A stretch of DNA of 64,000 bases from Gammaproteobacteria bacterium (GTDB lineage: Bacteria; Pseudomonadota; Gammaproteobacteria; Nitrosococcales; Methylophagaceae), in the NCBI GenBank assembly GCA_029248745.1, contig JAQWIT010000003.1, forward strand, positions 186,001-250,000. Direction: 5' to 3'. Below the pieces are notes generated by a model. The model was not told the DNA's origin and made no database searches. It saw only the letters and a program-made list of their open reading frames with translations. Below, in pieces: positions 32,941-40,310 of the stretch. Position 1 is the first letter of the stretch. Each line of letters opens with the position of its first letter. The translations under genes and the position numbers were made by a program.

Positions 32941-32955
32941 GCACCATTGTGGTGC
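32941..32955. promoter_or_regulatory. NtrC-binding site upstream of ntrB
   Basis: GCACCATTGTGGTGC fits the same GCACC-N5-GGTGC pattern as the glnA site. It lies about 200 bases before ntrB. In enteric bacteria an NtrC site at the ntrB promoter serves autoregulation. A weak GG-N10-GC match lies close downstream (around 32965-32981), but no convincing sigma-54 promoter was found. Confidence 0.75.
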
Positions 32956-33151
32956 GTTAAGAAGTGGAATAGAATAGGCTAAGTGCATCACGTCGAGAGT
33001 TTGCACAGTTCTTACGCACATCTTCGAATTTTAAATATATGTTTTTAAAGTAAATATAATTTATATCGCGGCAAAGTAATAAATTGGAGCATTTATTGCT
33101 GTTGTTAGTAAATAGGACTATTAAAGTTGCTAAGGGGTTAGCTGAAAGCTT

Positions 33152-34201
33152 ATGAGCGAGTCGTTGCACCAAAATATTATTGAGCATTTAGCCAGTGCCA
33201 TTGTCATCTTGGATGAAAGTTGCAAAGTAAAATTCATTAATGCTTCTGCTGAAGTACTGTTTGATATTAGTTTGCGCCAAGCTGAGCTGATTCCATTTCA
33301 AAGCATATTACCGGGTGAAGAAAACTTGTTTGTCGGTTTAACTAAGGTTCAGCAAACGGGACAAGAACTCATCAAGCGTGAGATGAAAATATATATTCCA
33401 TCAACAGGTGAAGTCGTTGTGGATTGCGTCATTAAGCCATTGGAGATCAAGGATAGCAGACAATCTGTTTTATTAGAGTTCTTTCAGTTAGATAGTAAAA
33501 ACCGCATTAGCCGCGATGAAAGTTTACATGCACAGCAGCAAGTAGTACGTGGCTTAGCCCATGAAATTAAAAACCCTTTAGGTGGTTTACGTGGTGCAGC
33601 GCAGTTATTAGAGCGGCAACTCGATTCAAATGAGTTAAAAGAATATACCAGCATCATCATTAGTGAAGCCGATCGCCTACAGAATCTAATGGCCAGCATG
33701 CTCGTGCCCCATCAGCAAACTGAAAAGACACAGGTCAACATTCACGAAGTTTTGCAGCGCGTTCGCCAATTGGTGAACGCTGAAGTCGATGAGCGACTAG
33801 TTTTCAAAGCTGACTATGACCCCAGTATTCCTGAGTTAGAAGTCGATTTCGATCAACTTGTCCAAGTGTTTTTAAACTTAGTGCGTAATGCTGTACAAGC
33901 GATAAATGGCGTAGGAAAAATCATCCTTAAAACCCGAATTAAACGCCATGAAACTATCGATGATACGCGTTATCGACTCGCGGCAGGCATAGATATTATT
34001 GATGATGGGAAGGGGATCCCTCCATCATTACAGGAAAGTATGTTTTATCCTTTGGTGACAGGACGACCTGAAGGAACGGGTTTAGGACTTTATATTTGTC
34101 AGAGCCTAGTGAATAGAAATCAAGGGGCAATTTCATGTGCCAGTCAACCAGGCCGTACGGTATTTTCAGTCATTTTCCCGTTGGAGCAAGTCAGTGAATA
34201 A
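33152..34201 (+). CDS. ntrB: Nitrogen-regulation sensor kinase NtrB
   Basis: NtrB is the cytoplasmic histidine kinase/phosphatase that, with PII, sets NtrC phosphorylation according to nitrogen status. The 349-residue protein has an N-terminal PAS domain (about 1-115), the phospho-acceptor histidine 137 in GLAHEIKNPLGG, the N box (NLVRNAVQA), and G boxes (DDGKGIPP and GTGLGLYI). The start is an ATG at 33152. The stop overlaps the ntrC GTG by 8 bases. An NtrC site upstream implies autoregulation. Confidence 0.96.
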   Translation: MSESLHQNIIEHLASAIVILDESCKVKFINASAEVLFDISLRQAELIPFQSILPGEENLFVGLTKVQQTGQELIKREMKIYIPSTGEVVVDCVIKPLEIKDSRQSVLLEFFQLDSKNRISRDESLHAQQQVVRGLAHEIKNPLGGLRGAAQLLERQLDSNELKEYTSIIISEADRLQNLMASMLVPHQQTEKTQVNIHEVLQRVRQLVNAEVDERLVFKADYDPSIPELEVDFDQLVQVFLNLVRNAVQAINGVGKIILKTRIKRHETIDDTRYRLAAGIDIIDDGKGIPPSLQESMFYPLVTGRPEGTGLGLYICQSLVNRNQGAISCASQPGRTVFSVIFPLEQVSE

Positions 34202-35588
34202 ATCAAATGTATGGATTGTAGATGATGATCGCTCTATCCGTTGGGTACTCGAGAAATCTTTAGAAGCAGACGGTGTTGTTGTTCGTGCATTTGAAGATGG
34301 TAATAGTGTCCTGAATGAATTAGAAAAAAGTTGTCCTGATGTTTTAGTCAGTGATATTCGTATGCCAGGGATTGATGGTTTGCAATTAATGGCTGAAATT
34401 AAGCAAATCGCACCGAATTTGCCAATCATCATTATGACGGCCTATTCAGATTTGGACAGTGCTGTATCGGTTTATGAGGGTGGGGCTTTTGAGTACCTTC
34501 CTAAACCGTTTGATGTTGATGAAGCTGTCGACTTAGTTCAACGTGCCATAGTACATCACCAAGAAAATCCACCAGTTGATGAAGAACCAATTGATATCGG
34601 GACAGAGATTATTGGTGAAGCACCAGCGATGCAAGAAGTTTTTCGGGCGATCGGTCGACTATCACGTTCTAACATCACAGTCTTAATTAACGGTGAATCA
34701 GGGACGGGTAAAGAACTGATTGCCAATGCATTACACAAACACAGCCCTAGAGCATCAGACCCATTTATCGCCTTGAATATGGCAGCGATTCCAAAAGAAT
34801 TAATGGAATCAGAACTTTTTGGACATGAAAAAGGGGCTTTCACAGGAGCCCATGCCGCACGAAAAGGACGCTTTGAGCAAGCCGATGGTGGGACGTTATT
34901 CCTCGATGAAATTGGTGATATGCCGTTGGATTTACAAACCCGACTATTAAGAGTCCTTTCTGATGGTGAATTCTTCAGAGTAGGGGGGCATAGCTCTGTT
35001 AAATGTGATGTCAGAATCGTAGCGGCTACACACCAAAACTTAGAACAATTAGTCGAACGTGGTGACTTTCGTGAAGATTTGTTCCATCGACTTAATGTTA
35101 TCCGTATTCAAAGTCCGGCTTTACGTGACCGAAGGGAAGATATTCCAGCCCTAGCCAATTATTTTTTAAACAAAGCGAGTAATGAATTAGCTGTTCAAAT
35201 AAAAAACCTATCGCCGAATGTCGAAACTTATTTAAGCCAATTGCCATGGCCTGGTAATGTCAGACAGTTAGAAAATACCTGCCGTTGGTTAACGGTTATG
35301 TCACCTGCAGCCACTGTAGAAATGGATGATTTACCGAATGAACTCACGACAGAAGTTATGGGAGAGCAAGCAGGTACAGGCCAATGGCAAAATCTATTCA
35401 AACAATGGGTGGCTCAAAAAGCATTGACAGGGCAAGAAGGGGCACTATCGGAAGTGGTATCAGAAGTAGAACAGCTTTTAATGGAAATTGCTTTAGAAAA
35501 AACAGCAGGCAAGCGACAAGAAGCGGCGAAATTATTAGGCTGGGGTCGTAATACCCTCACTAGAAAGTTGAAAGGCACGGAGAAATAG
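34194..35588 (+). CDS. ntrC: Nitrogen-regulation response regulator NtrC
   Basis: NtrC is the sigma-54-dependent activator of nitrogen genes. The GTG at 34194 is chosen because it gives MNKSNVWIVDDD, the usual receiver start, and overlaps the ntrB stop. The product has 464 residues: a receiver with phospho-acceptor Asp54 (VSDIRMPG), an AAA+ domain with GESGTGKE and the sigma-54-contacting GAFTGA loop (in HEKGAFTGAHAARKG), and a C-terminal Fis-like helix-turn-helix (QEAAKLLGWGRNTLTRKLK). Its likely sites are seen upstream of glnA and ntrB in this window. Confidence 0.97.
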   Translation: MNKSNVWIVDDDRSIRWVLEKSLEADGVVVRAFEDGNSVLNELEKSCPDVLVSDIRMPGIDGLQLMAEIKQIAPNLPIIIMTAYSDLDSAVSVYEGGAFEYLPKPFDVDEAVDLVQRAIVHHQENPPVDEEPIDIGTEIIGEAPAMQEVFRAIGRLSRSNITVLINGESGTGKELIANALHKHSPRASDPFIALNMAAIPKELMESELFGHEKGAFTGAHAARKGRFEQADGGTLFLDEIGDMPLDLQTRLLRVLSDGEFFRVGGHSSVKCDVRIVAATHQNLEQLVERGDFREDLFHRLNVIRIQSPALRDRREDIPALANYFLNKASNELAVQIKNLSPNVETYLSQLPWPGNVRQLENTCRWLTVMSPAATVEMDDLPNELTTEVMGEQAGTGQWQNLFKQWVAQKALTGQEGALSEVVSEVEQLLMEIALEKTAGKRQEAAKLLGWGRNTLTRKLKGTEK

Positions 35589-35589
35589 C

Positions 35590-35618
35590 TTGCAGGCCTA
35601 GCGCTAGCACAGTATAAT
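35590..35618 (+). promoter_or_regulatory. Promoter of the initiator tRNA gene
   Basis: A -35 TTGCAG (35590-35595) and a consensus -10 TATAAT (35613-35618) are separated by 17 bases and end 16 bases before the tRNA. This is a near-consensus sigma-70 promoter. Confidence 0.85.
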
Positions 35619-35634
35619 TCATCACCTAATCAGT

Positions 35635-35711
<77 letters not shown>

Positions 35712-35723
35712 AGATATTAAAAA

Positions 35724-35758
35724 GCCTATATAAATTAACAGTTTATATAGGCCTTTTT
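35724..35758 (+). terminator. Terminator of the tRNA-fMet gene
   Basis: GCCTATATAAA pairs perfectly with TTTATATAGGC over a 7-base loop, followed by CTTTTT. It lies 12 bases after the tRNA. Confidence 0.9.
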
Positions 35759-35835
35759 GCGTTTAGGGATAAAGATTTCTATGGCGACTATTTCTCAAGC
35801 CTATTTTTTAGAAATAGGTAGATAAGCAATGCATT

Positions 35836-35863
35836 AAGAGGGACGCAAACAGCTGCGCCCCTT
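35836..35863 (-). terminator. Possible terminator of the ArsR-metallothionein unit
   Basis: On the minus strand GGGGCGCA can pair with TGCGTCCC (one G-T pair) over a 6-base loop, followed by a short TCTT. The stem is good but the T tract is weak. It lies about 25 bases past the small peptide gene. Confidence 0.5.
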
Positions 35864-35890
35864 AAAAGTTTAGTTTAAAGCACATCCTTG

Positions 35891-35983
35891 CTAACAACAG
35901 CACTTACTGTTACAACATTTACACGTTTTATCTTGGCAGCATTTAGAATTTTTACAGTCACATTTACATTTTTGTGTCGTCAT
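35891..35983 (-). CDS. 30-residue cysteine-rich metallothionein-like peptide
   Basis: This is a tiny gene of 30 codons. The product starts MTTQKCKCDCKN and ends NSKCCC. It has 11 cysteines (6, 8, 10, 15, 16, 21, 23, 24, 28, 29, 30) with lysine, serine and aspartate between them and no hydrophobic or aromatic residues. The CxCxC, CC, CxCC and CCC spacing is typical of metal-thiolate cluster peptides. A GGAGAG ribosome binding site lies about 8 bases before the ATG. The start is 27 bases downstream of an ArsR/SmtB-type repressor on the same strand, so it is probably its target. It is shorter than SmtA-type bacterial metallothioneins (about 55 residues). A cytosolic metal buffer for Cu(I), Zn, Cd or As is the likely role; the metal is unknown. 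Confidence 0.8.
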   Translation of the reverse strand: MTTQKCKCDCKNSKCCQDKTCKCCNSKCCC

Positions 35984-36010
35984 ATTAGCTCTCCAATGGT
36001 TAGTAATGAG

Positions 36011-36310
36011 TTAAAGGCTTGTTTCAATTTTAGTGGCTAACGCTCTGAGTTGATTTACAACATTAGCCCTATCTAGGCTGTAAGTCCTTTCTCGACCTTT
36101 TTTATCCAACTTCAAAATGCCTGCCTGAGCGAGCGTTTTTAGGTGCCTAGATACGACTGAAGCATCGACACTACAACAGTCGCATAAACACATAGCATTC
36201 TGTGGTTGCGGACATTCACATAGCCTGTAAACCAAAGAGAGTCGATTAAACTCGCCAAGTGCTTTAAGAAGATCTGCTGTGTCTTGTATCTCTGTTTGCT
36301 TCATAACCAT
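36011..36310 (-). CDS. ArsR/SmtB-family metal-responsive repressor
   Basis: This is a winged-helix repressor of 99 residues; a start at the second ATG (36304) gives 97. The DNA-recognition helix is visible (CSVDASVVSRHLKTLAQAGIL), followed by the wing (LDKKGRERTYSL). A dense cysteine set precedes and enters the recognition region: CEC near residue 31, then CLCDCC around 41-46. This extends the CVC-type metal site of CadC/ArsR proteins. Soft-metal sensing (As, Cd, Pb, Cu) is likely. It is the first gene of a two-gene unit with the metallothionein-like peptide, and an operator lies directly upstream. Confidence 0.88.
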   Translation of the reverse strand: MVMKQTEIQDTADLLKALGEFNRLSLVYRLCECPQPQNAMCLCDCCSVDASVVSRHLKTLAQAGILKLDKKGRERTYSLDRANVVNQLRALATKIETSL

Positions 36311-36339
36311 ATATTTGCATTATTGCGCAAATATGTCAA
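36311..36339 (-). promoter_or_regulatory. Operator-promoter of the ArsR-metallothionein unit
   Basis: ATATTTGC (36311-36318) and GCAAATAT (36327-36334) form an inverted repeat around 8 bases. On the minus strand a perfect -35 TTGACA (36334-36339) is followed after 17 bases by AAATAT as -10 (36311-36316). The repeat fills the spacer, the usual place for ArsR/SmtB repressor sites. Transcription would start close to the repressor start codon. Confidence 0.7.
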
Positions 36340-36400
36340 AAGCAGGGAAATCTTAGCTTAAGTTAATAAGGAATAGAGGGAAATAAAGAATAAAGAGAGA

Positions 36401-36435
36401 AGTAAAACAAAAAGGGCAGTCATATAAGACTGCCC
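36401..36435 (-). terminator. Terminator of the lipoprotein gene
   Basis: GGGCAGTC pairs with GACTGCCC over a 6-base loop (36414-36435). On the minus strand a T-rich tract follows. It lies 33 bases after the lipoprotein stop codon. Confidence 0.88.
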
Positions 36436-36467
36436 CATGTGCTAAGTAATACAAGTTTGTATTGGAA

Positions 36468-37274
36468 TTACATGCCCAAAGCTAGTAGCTCTACTCTAGC
36501 AGCGGTGCCGTATATTTCGTCAGCAGTGGTATCCAACGTTGCTGGTGGAATGAGTGACGGCCATAGAGGCATAATGTTTTCGATTAGGGCATCTGCCTTT
36601 GACTTTATTTCACTATCATCTAATTGCGAAATAACGACACGGGCAGTTTTGGTAAAGCCTAATGCATCTTGATATTCATGGGCATTTTCCATTTTGCCTT
36701 CAACCACGGCGATAGCATATTCTTCACCAGCAACACGTAGTAAATCGGCGGCGAGTTTTAATCTTTCTGCTGCTGATTGTGTTTGTTCACTGACCGCCTG
36801 CTCGTTTAGAGTGATAGCTGAGATTAAGTGTTGGTAAGCTTGATCAACGGCTTCATGGCCTTGATCTTGATTAACGGCATTGGCCAATCCGGCAAGTTCA
36901 TCTGCAAAGCCAGCAGTACCGCGTGCTTCGAAAGCAGGAATCATTGTGGCATAAAGCTCACTTTCTGGATGTTTCATATGCGTTTTGGCATGTTCGAGTT
37001 GACCATCCATGTAGAGTTGATGGCCCACATAGAGGTGACCGCGCACTAAACCCAGTTGTGCAAGATAGGGTCGATCATCCGTCGCTAAATTAACTTCCTT
37101 TGCGCTACCTTCTCCCTCTCCTTCACCCTCGCCAGAGTGAGCCGAACTGGTCGCATGCACCGCAGTAGGATTAGCCACATGATCTGGATCATTGTCTGGG
37201 TTACAGCCGGTCATTGTTGAGCTTGCCAGTGTGGCAGCCCCTATGCTTAGCCAAAGTTTGTTGCGCTTGTACAT
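36468..37274 (-). CDS. Putative iron-linked lipoprotein with GEG repeat linker
   Basis: I do not recognise an assigned function. The 268-residue protein has a basic start and a signal sequence ending STMTGC (cysteine 24), a slightly unusual lipobox. A low-complexity linker follows, containing GEGEGEGEG (48-56). The mature domain is helical and rich in His, Glu and Ala. It opens with GLVRGHLYVGHQLYMDGQ and HAKTHMKHPESELY, whose spaced histidines and acidic residues could bind metal. A GGAG site precedes the ATG. It is divergent from a PiuC-type hydroxylase across a 109-base gap with a Fur-like box. This suggests expression under iron limitation, but it is inference from position. Confidence 0.7.
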   Translation of the reverse strand: MYKRNKLWLSIGAATLASSTMTGCNPDNDPDHVANPTAVHATSSAHSGEGEGEGEGSAKEVNLATDDRPYLAQLGLVRGHLYVGHQLYMDGQLEHAKTHMKHPESELYATMIPAFEARGTAGFADELAGLANAVNQDQGHEAVDQAYQHLISAITLNEQAVSEQTQSAAERLKLAADLLRVAGEEYAIAVVEGKMENAHEYQDALGFTKTARVVISQLDDSEIKSKADALIENIMPLWPSLIPPATLDTTADEIYGTAARVELLALGM

Positions 37275-37356
37275 GAATGTTTCTCCGTAAGCTTAATTTC
37301 AATGTAGTCTAGTCAAACAACAGGATTACCGTTAAATTGAACGGGTTTTAACTAAA

Positions 37357-37376
37357 CTTAATAATCATTCTCATTT
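37357..37376. promoter_or_regulatory. Fur-box-like sequence
   Basis: AATAATCATTCTCATTT matches the AT-rich core of the Fur consensus (AATCATTxTC arm well conserved, the other arm weaker). It lies 8 bases before the hydroxylase ATG and about 83 bases from the divergent lipoprotein start. It could control one or both genes. Confidence 0.6.
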
Positions 37377-37383
37377 AAGAATT

Positions 37384-38046
37384 ATGGCAATTTTCATTGA
37401 AAACGTGTTGGATGTCTACAGTCAAGGCGCGATAAATGCCGTTTTGACGGATCTAGATCATTTCATAGACGGTAAAAAAACAGCTGGTAGAAGCGCGCAA
37501 CAAGTTAAAAATAATCTGCAAGCAGACAAAAACTGCTCAGAAATTAAGGGTGCAACTAAATTAATAGAACAAGCTTTATTGTCTCATCCTGATTTTATTA
37601 ATGCGGCGCAGCCACAGAAACTCGCTAAAGTAATGTTAAGTCGCTATGAAGAGGGAATGGAATATGGGCCACATATTGATGATGCCGTAATTGAGGACAC
37701 ACGAACCGATTTATCGTTTACTTTATTTTTATCTGATCCTGACAGTTACCAAGGGGGAGAGTTGGTCATTCAGCAACCAGACGGTGCAGAAAGTATAAAA
37801 TTAGCCAAAGGTTCGGTGTATGTATATCCGACCAAATACGTACACTATGTTGCTCCTGTGACGGAAGGTGTTCGCTTTGCTGCCATTGGCTGGGTTCAAA
37901 GCCATGTTCGTTTGGAAGAACATCGTCAAATCCTATTAAACGTGGCGGTTTTGCTAAAACAATTACCCGATGTCACTGAAAACAGAGCTATACGTTTGCA
38001 ATTACTGCAGATACAGAGTCAACTGCAGCGTCTTTGGTATGATTGA
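37384..38046 (+). CDS. PiuC/YbiX-type Fe(II)/2-oxoglutarate hydroxylase
   Basis: This is a 220-residue PKHD-type dioxygenase. The iron ligands are His97 and Asp99 (YGPHIDD) and a distal histidine at 154 (YVHYVAP). Arg164 is positioned to hold 2-oxoglutarate. PiuC/YbiX homologues accompany TonB-dependent siderophore receptors and are Fur-regulated; the substrate is unknown. No receptor gene adjoins here. The partner gene is the divergent lipoprotein. The Fur-like box just upstream fits iron-starvation control. Confidence 0.9.
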   Translation: MAIFIENVLDVYSQGAINAVLTDLDHFIDGKKTAGRSAQQVKNNLQADKNCSEIKGATKLIEQALLSHPDFINAAQPQKLAKVMLSRYEEGMEYGPHIDDAVIEDTRTDLSFTLFLSDPDSYQGGELVIQQPDGAESIKLAKGSVYVYPTKYVHYVAPVTEGVRFAAIGWVQSHVRLEEHRQILLNVAVLLKQLPDVTENRAIRLQLLQIQSQLQRLWYD

Positions 38047-38197
38047 AAGACTCTGGAAATGACTGATTTAACAGTTGATAACACGCTATAATTAAGTATA
38101 ATAGCTCTAACAAAGCGGGCTCCCTCATTAAGAAAGTAACGCGTCTTAAATAATATCAGAGACAAATGGTGTTTCTAATGGAGTAAAATAAGAATAG

Positions 38198-38260
38198 AAC
38201 CCCAGTATGGGGTTTTTGTTTTTATGGGGAGTTGAATTGGGCCGTTGGCCCTTTTTTTTT
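38198..38260 (+). terminator. Two tandem hairpins in the rimP leader
   Basis: AACCCCAGTATGGGGTT followed by TTTG, and then GGGCC-GTT-GGCCC followed by nine T residues, form two terminator-like hairpins directly before rimP. The second ends within a few bases of the ribosome binding site. They may attenuate transcription into the rimP-nusA-infB operon. A TATAAT (38087-38092) upstream is a likely -10 element. Confidence 0.7.
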
Positions 38261-38268
38261 AGGTGATT

Positions 38269-38715
38269 ATGGCTGTAAGCGATCAAATTGAAGCATTAGT
38301 AGAAGCGCCGATAGAGTCTCTCGGTTATATGCTCGTGGGTATTGAGTATATAAAGAACGGCAAAGAATCGATTTTGCGTATCTACATTGACTCTGACCAA
38401 GGGATTTCAATTGAGGATTGCGAGCGTGTCAGTCACCAAGCTAGTGGGATATTAGAAGTTGAGGATCCGATTAGCACAGCTTATTCATTAGAGGTTTCAT
38501 CACCAGGTTTTGACAGGCCCTTATTTAAACAAAGAGATTTTGAACGCTTTGTAGGTTCAGAAGCAAAAGTAGCAATGAAATTACCAGTTCAAGGCCGCCG
38601 TAATTTTAGGGGGCAGTTACAAGGTTTTAGTGACGGTAATATCTTGATAGAAGTAGACGGGGAATCGTACGACTTACCATTAACAAAGCTCGCTAAAGCG
38701 AGACTCATCGCTTAA
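38269..38715 (+). CDS. rimP: Ribosome maturation factor RimP
   Basis: RimP assists 30S subunit assembly. The product is 148 residues from the ATG at 38269, preceded by AGG at suitable distance; a GTG two codons upstream is possible. It has the family's two domains, with the central IYIDSDQGISIEDCERVSHQ segment and the YSLEVSSPGFDRPL motif, plus a small SH3-like C-terminal domain. It is first in the rimP-nusA-infB-rbfA-truB-rpsO-pnp operon. Confidence 0.95.
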   Translation: MAVSDQIEALVEAPIESLGYMLVGIEYIKNGKESILRIYIDSDQGISIEDCERVSHQASGILEVEDPISTAYSLEVSSPGFDRPLFKQRDFERFVGSEAKVAMKLPVQGRRNFRGQLQGFSDGNILIEVDGESYDLPLTKLAKARLIA

Positions 38716-38790
38716 AAAAAGTTATTATTAACGGTTAAGAAAAATAGACAAACGGGTTAAGGGCTGCCTGATAAAGCCATTGAGGTTGAA

Positions 38791-40305
38791 ATGAACAATA
38801 AAGAAATTTTGCTAGTTGTAGACGCTGTCTCAAATGAAAAAGGAGTCAGCAAAGAGGTTATTTTCGGTGCGATTGAAGCAGCACTTGCGATGGCAACATG
38901 TAAAAAACATGACATTGAATTAGATGCGCACGTTGAAATTGACCGTGAAACTGGTGATTACGAAACATTTCGTCAATGGTTAGTCGTTGAGGATAGCGAT
39001 GAAGTATTAGAGCAACCTGAGGCGCAATTGACACTATCGCAAGCGCAAGAAAAACAAAGCGATATCGAAGTGGGTGCTTATATTCATGAGCCGATGAATT
39101 CTGTTGAGTTTGGCCGCATTGCAGCGCAGACAGCGAAACAAGTCATTGTTCAAAAAGTACGTGAAGCTGAACGCGCACAAGTGGTCGAGCAATATCAAGA
39201 AAAACTTGGCCAAATGATTGGCGGGACGGTTAAGCGTGTAGAGCGCGGTAATGTCACGTTAGATTTGGGCGGTAATGCTGAAGCATTGATTCCCCGTGAA
39301 GAGATGGTGCCGAGAGAAAGTTTCCGAAGTGGTGACCGCGTACGAGGCTATTTAAAAGAAATTCGTCCAGATGGTCGTGGTCCGCAACTGATTGTTAGCC
39401 GTGTTGCACCAGAATTGCTGATCGAATTATTCAAACTTGAAGTGCCTGAAATCAGTGATGGTCTTATTGAAATTAAAGGCGCAGCACGTGATCCAGGCCT
39501 ACGGGCGAAAATTGCTGTTCAAGCCATGGAGCCAAGAATTGATCCTGTTGGTGCTTGTGTCGGTATGCGTGGTTCACGTGTGCAAGCAGTAACGAATGAA
39601 TTAGCTGGTGAGCGAGTTGATATCATCACGTGGGACGAAGACCCTGCACGGTTTGCTATTAATGCGCTGGCGCCAGCTGAAGCTCTATCTATAGTTGTTG
39701 ATGAAGAAGCTCACAGCATGGATATTGCCGTTGATGACGAGCAATTATCACAAGCTATCGGGCGTGGCGGTCAGAATGTGCGTTTGGCGAGCCAGTTATC
39801 AGGTTGGGACTTAAACATCATGTCGGCGTCTGATGCCGATCAAAAAGCAGAGACAGAAATCAGTGCTTTAATTGAAGTCTTTATGAAGCAACTTGATGTT
39901 GATGAAGATGTGGCATTGATTCTGGCACAGGAAGGTTTTTCTGGTTTAGAAGAAATCGCCTACGTGCCTGAGCAAGAAATGTTAGATATCGAAGAGTTTG
40001 ATGCTGACATTGTTGCTGAACTACGTTCCAGAGCACGTGATGTCTTACTCACAAAAGCAATTGCAAATGAAGAACAGTTAGAAATGGCCGAGCCAGCTCA
40101 AGACTTACTCGATATGGAAGGAATTACAGAAGAGCTCGCTAAATTATTGGCAAGTAAAGGCATTGCTACGATGGATGAGTTAGCTGAACAATCTGTCGAT
40201 GAGTTAACAGAAATTGACAGCATCGATGAAGAACAGGCTGCAACACTCATCATGAAAGCACGAGAATCATGGTTTACAGACGAACAAACTGAAGCAGGGG
40301 AATAA
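38791..40305 (+). CDS. nusA: Transcription termination/antitermination factor NusA
   Basis: NusA binds RNA polymerase and controls pausing, termination and antitermination. The 504-residue protein has the N-terminal polymerase-binding domain (1-125), an S1 domain (about 135-200), two KH domains ([19 protein letters not shown] and [19 protein letters not shown]), and two acidic C-terminal helix-hairpin-helix repeats (about 365-490). The latter are typical of gammaproteobacterial NusA. It ends 5 bases before infB. Confidence 0.97.
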   Translation: MNNKEILLVVDAVSNEKGVSKEVIFGAIEAALAMATCKKHDIELDAHVEIDRETGDYETFRQWLVVEDSDEVLEQPEAQLTLSQAQEKQSDIEVGAYIHEPMNSVEFGRIAAQTAKQVIVQKVREAERAQVVEQYQEKLGQMIGGTVKRVERGNVTLDLGGNAEALIPREEMVPRESFRSGDRVRGYLKEIRPDGRGPQLIVSRVAPELLIELFKLEVPEISDGLIEIKGAARDPGLRAKIAVQAMEPRIDPVGACVGMRGSRVQAVTNELAGERVDIITWDEDPARFAINALAPAEALSIVVDEEAHSMDIAVDDEQLSQAIGRGGQNVRLASQLSGWDLNIMSASDADQKAETEISALIEVFMKQLDVDEDVALILAQEGFSGLEEIAYVPEQEMLDIEEFDADIVAELRSRARDVLLTKAIANEEQLEMAEPAQDLLDMEGITEELAKLLASKGIATMDELAEQSVDELTEIDSIDEEQAATLIMKARESWFTDEQTEAGE

Positions 40306-40310
40306 GCAAT

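Noticed and set aside
32956-32985. Sigma-54 promoter before ntrB
   Set aside because: The only GG-N10-GC match (TGGAAT to GGCT) lacks the conserved flanking bases, so it was not listed as a promoter.
38047-38197. A tRNA gene upstream of rimP, as in enteric bacteria
   Set aside because: No cloverleaf can be drawn. The initiator tRNA of this genome lies at 35635-35711 instead.
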